From Neisseriaceae bacterium (GTDB lineage Bacteria > Pseudomonadota > Gammaproteobacteria > Burkholderiales > Neisseriaceae), in NCBI GenBank assembly GCA_030146285.1, contig JASLBZ010000002.1:1-5836 (forward strand): a stretch of 5,836 nt of DNA. Reading direction: 5' to 3'. Below the pieces are notes generated by a model. The model saw nothing but the letters and a program-made list of their open reading frames with translations. It was not told where the DNA came from and made no database searches. Shown piece by piece: positions 5,047 through 5,836 of this stretch. Within the stretch, counting starts at the first letter, position 1; each line of letters opens with the position of its first letter. The position numbers and the translations under genes were made by a program.

Positions 5047-5836
5047 ATGGCAGCAGGGTGGATTTTTTGTCGGGTCATTGATAATTTTGGCGATGTGGGT
5101 GTGTCATGGCGTTTAAGTCGGCTATTGCACCAAGAAGCCAAATTTCCTGTGGTTTTGTTGATTGACAATTTGCATGCGCTAAAAAACTTGGTACCAGAAT
5201 GTGATGTCGTGGCTTCAGTGCAAATTTTGCATGGTATTACCGTTGTGGATTGGCAAGAAGCTGTCTTGGCAAAGCAATTGCAAAATTTGCCTAAACCACA
5301 ATGGGTGATTGAAACATTTGGTTGCGATTTACCTAAGAGTGTTTTGCAAATCATGCAAGAGAAAACCAAGCTGTGGTTGAATCTTGAGTATTTAACAGCA
5401 GAGCCTTGGGCCAAAGACATGCACATGTTGCCTTCTTTGCAAAGCAATGGTTTGGCCAAGTATTTTTATTTTTTGGGTTTTGAACAAGAAACAGGTGGCT
5501 TACTGCGTGAGGCTGATTATGGGCAAAAAAAATGGGCATTTAACCACCATGAGCAAGATTGCTTTCGAGCAAGCTTGGGTTTGCCCACAAAGGATACCGA
5601 TACCCACAGTATTTTTTTGTTTGCGTATCCCAACCAGCATTGGCAAACATGGTTTTTGGCTTGGCAAAACTGGGGGCAATCTATTGAACTTTTGATTGCT
5701 TGTGATGCAGTTTGGCAAGAATGGGAAAAGTTTTCCCAAGCGCAAGGCTTGCAGGCTAAAGGCCGCAGAAATATTCAAGCATATCGTTTGCCTATGGTGG
5801 CACAATCGCAGTTTGATCAGTTGTTGTGGTTGTCTG
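5047..5836 (+). CDS. earP: EF-P arginine rhamnosyltransferase EarP (3' end outside window)
   Basis: Cytoplasmic GT-B glycosyltransferase that moves rhamnose from dTDP-rhamnose to a conserved arginine of elongation factor P, enabling EF-P to relieve ribosome stalling at polyproline. The visible 263 residues are about two thirds of a family protein of roughly 370-390. The N-terminus WIFCRVIDNFGDVGVSWRL (5-23) closely matches Neisseria EarP; D16 corresponds to the catalytic aspartate (D20 in N. meningitidis) and D12 to the other conserved aspartate. Further family blocks are IETFGCDLP (88-96), LWLNLEYLTAE (109-119), KYFYFLGF (138-145) with GG (150-151), and FDQLL (256-260). The donor-binding motif RGEDSFVRAQ of the family should follow just past the window edge. 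The gene is divergent from gyrA with its own promoter. An A8 run (5525-5532) encodes Q160-K-K. The efp gene often lies next to earP and may follow downstream. Confidence 0.93.
   Translation, partial: MAAGWIFCRVIDNFGDVGVSWRLSRLLHQEAKFPVVLLIDNLHALKNLVPECDVVASVQILHGITVVDWQEAVLAKQLQNLPKPQWVIETFGCDLPKSVLQIMQEKTKLWLNLEYLTAEPWAKDMHMLPSLQSNGLAKYFYFLGFEQETGGLLREADYGQKKWAFNHHEQDCFRASLGLPTKDTDTHSIFLFAYPNQHWQTWFLAWQNWGQSIELLIACDAVWQEWEKFSQAQGLQAKGRRNIQAYRLPMVAQSQFDQLLWLS

Noticed and set aside
5500..5805. Minus-strand open frames opposite earP (also 4980-5459)
   Set aside because: The plus-strand frame has clear EarP family motifs along its whole length; the antisense translations resemble no protein family.
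1..5836. Neisseria-type DNA uptake sequences
   Set aside because: No copy of GCCGTCTGAA or a close dialect was found; AGGCTATCTTAA at 5012 differs from known dialects at three or more positions.

Overview
The window looks like chromosome from an AT-rich member of the Betaproteobacteria, most likely Neisseriaceae. Two proteins point there. The DNA gyrase A subunit carries an acidic insert in its C-terminal domain at the place where I recall the gonococcal protein having one. The EF-P arginine rhamnosyltransferase (EarP) has an N-terminus very close to the Neisseria form. No recognised DNA uptake sequence dialect was seen, so the genus is left open.

Layout: positions 1-54 are the last codons of an unidentified plus-strand gene, followed by a strong terminator (72-99). 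An AT-rich spacer with a good sigma-70 promoter (241-269) leads to a plus-strand MFS transporter gene (321-1556). This gene runs convergently into gyrA (minus strand, 1713-4487), and a hairpin at 1666-1695 ends gyrA. A 559-base noncoding spacer (4488-5046) separates gyrA from the divergent plus-strand earP, which starts at 5047 and runs off the window after 263 codons.

The gyrA-earP spacer is the most interesting part. It holds the gyrA promoter next to a 13-bp palindrome, two exact DnaA boxes and two near-consensus ones around a 60-base segment of about 83% AT, and an earP promoter whose -35 box lies in a 16-bp palindrome and whose spacer contains a run of nine T. The spacer is about 31% GC, with roughly twice as many G as C on the plus strand. 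It is either a candidate replication origin or DnaA-binding locus, or a DnaA-influenced divergent promoter region.

The genes do not form one pathway. GyrA is half of the essential supercoiling enzyme. EarP modifies elongation factor P so that ribosomes pass polyproline stretches, and its partner efp commonly lies next to it, so efp may follow beyond the window. The MFS protein is an uptake or export permease of unknown substrate. No mobile element, CRISPR array, RNA gene or clearly new multi-gene system was seen.
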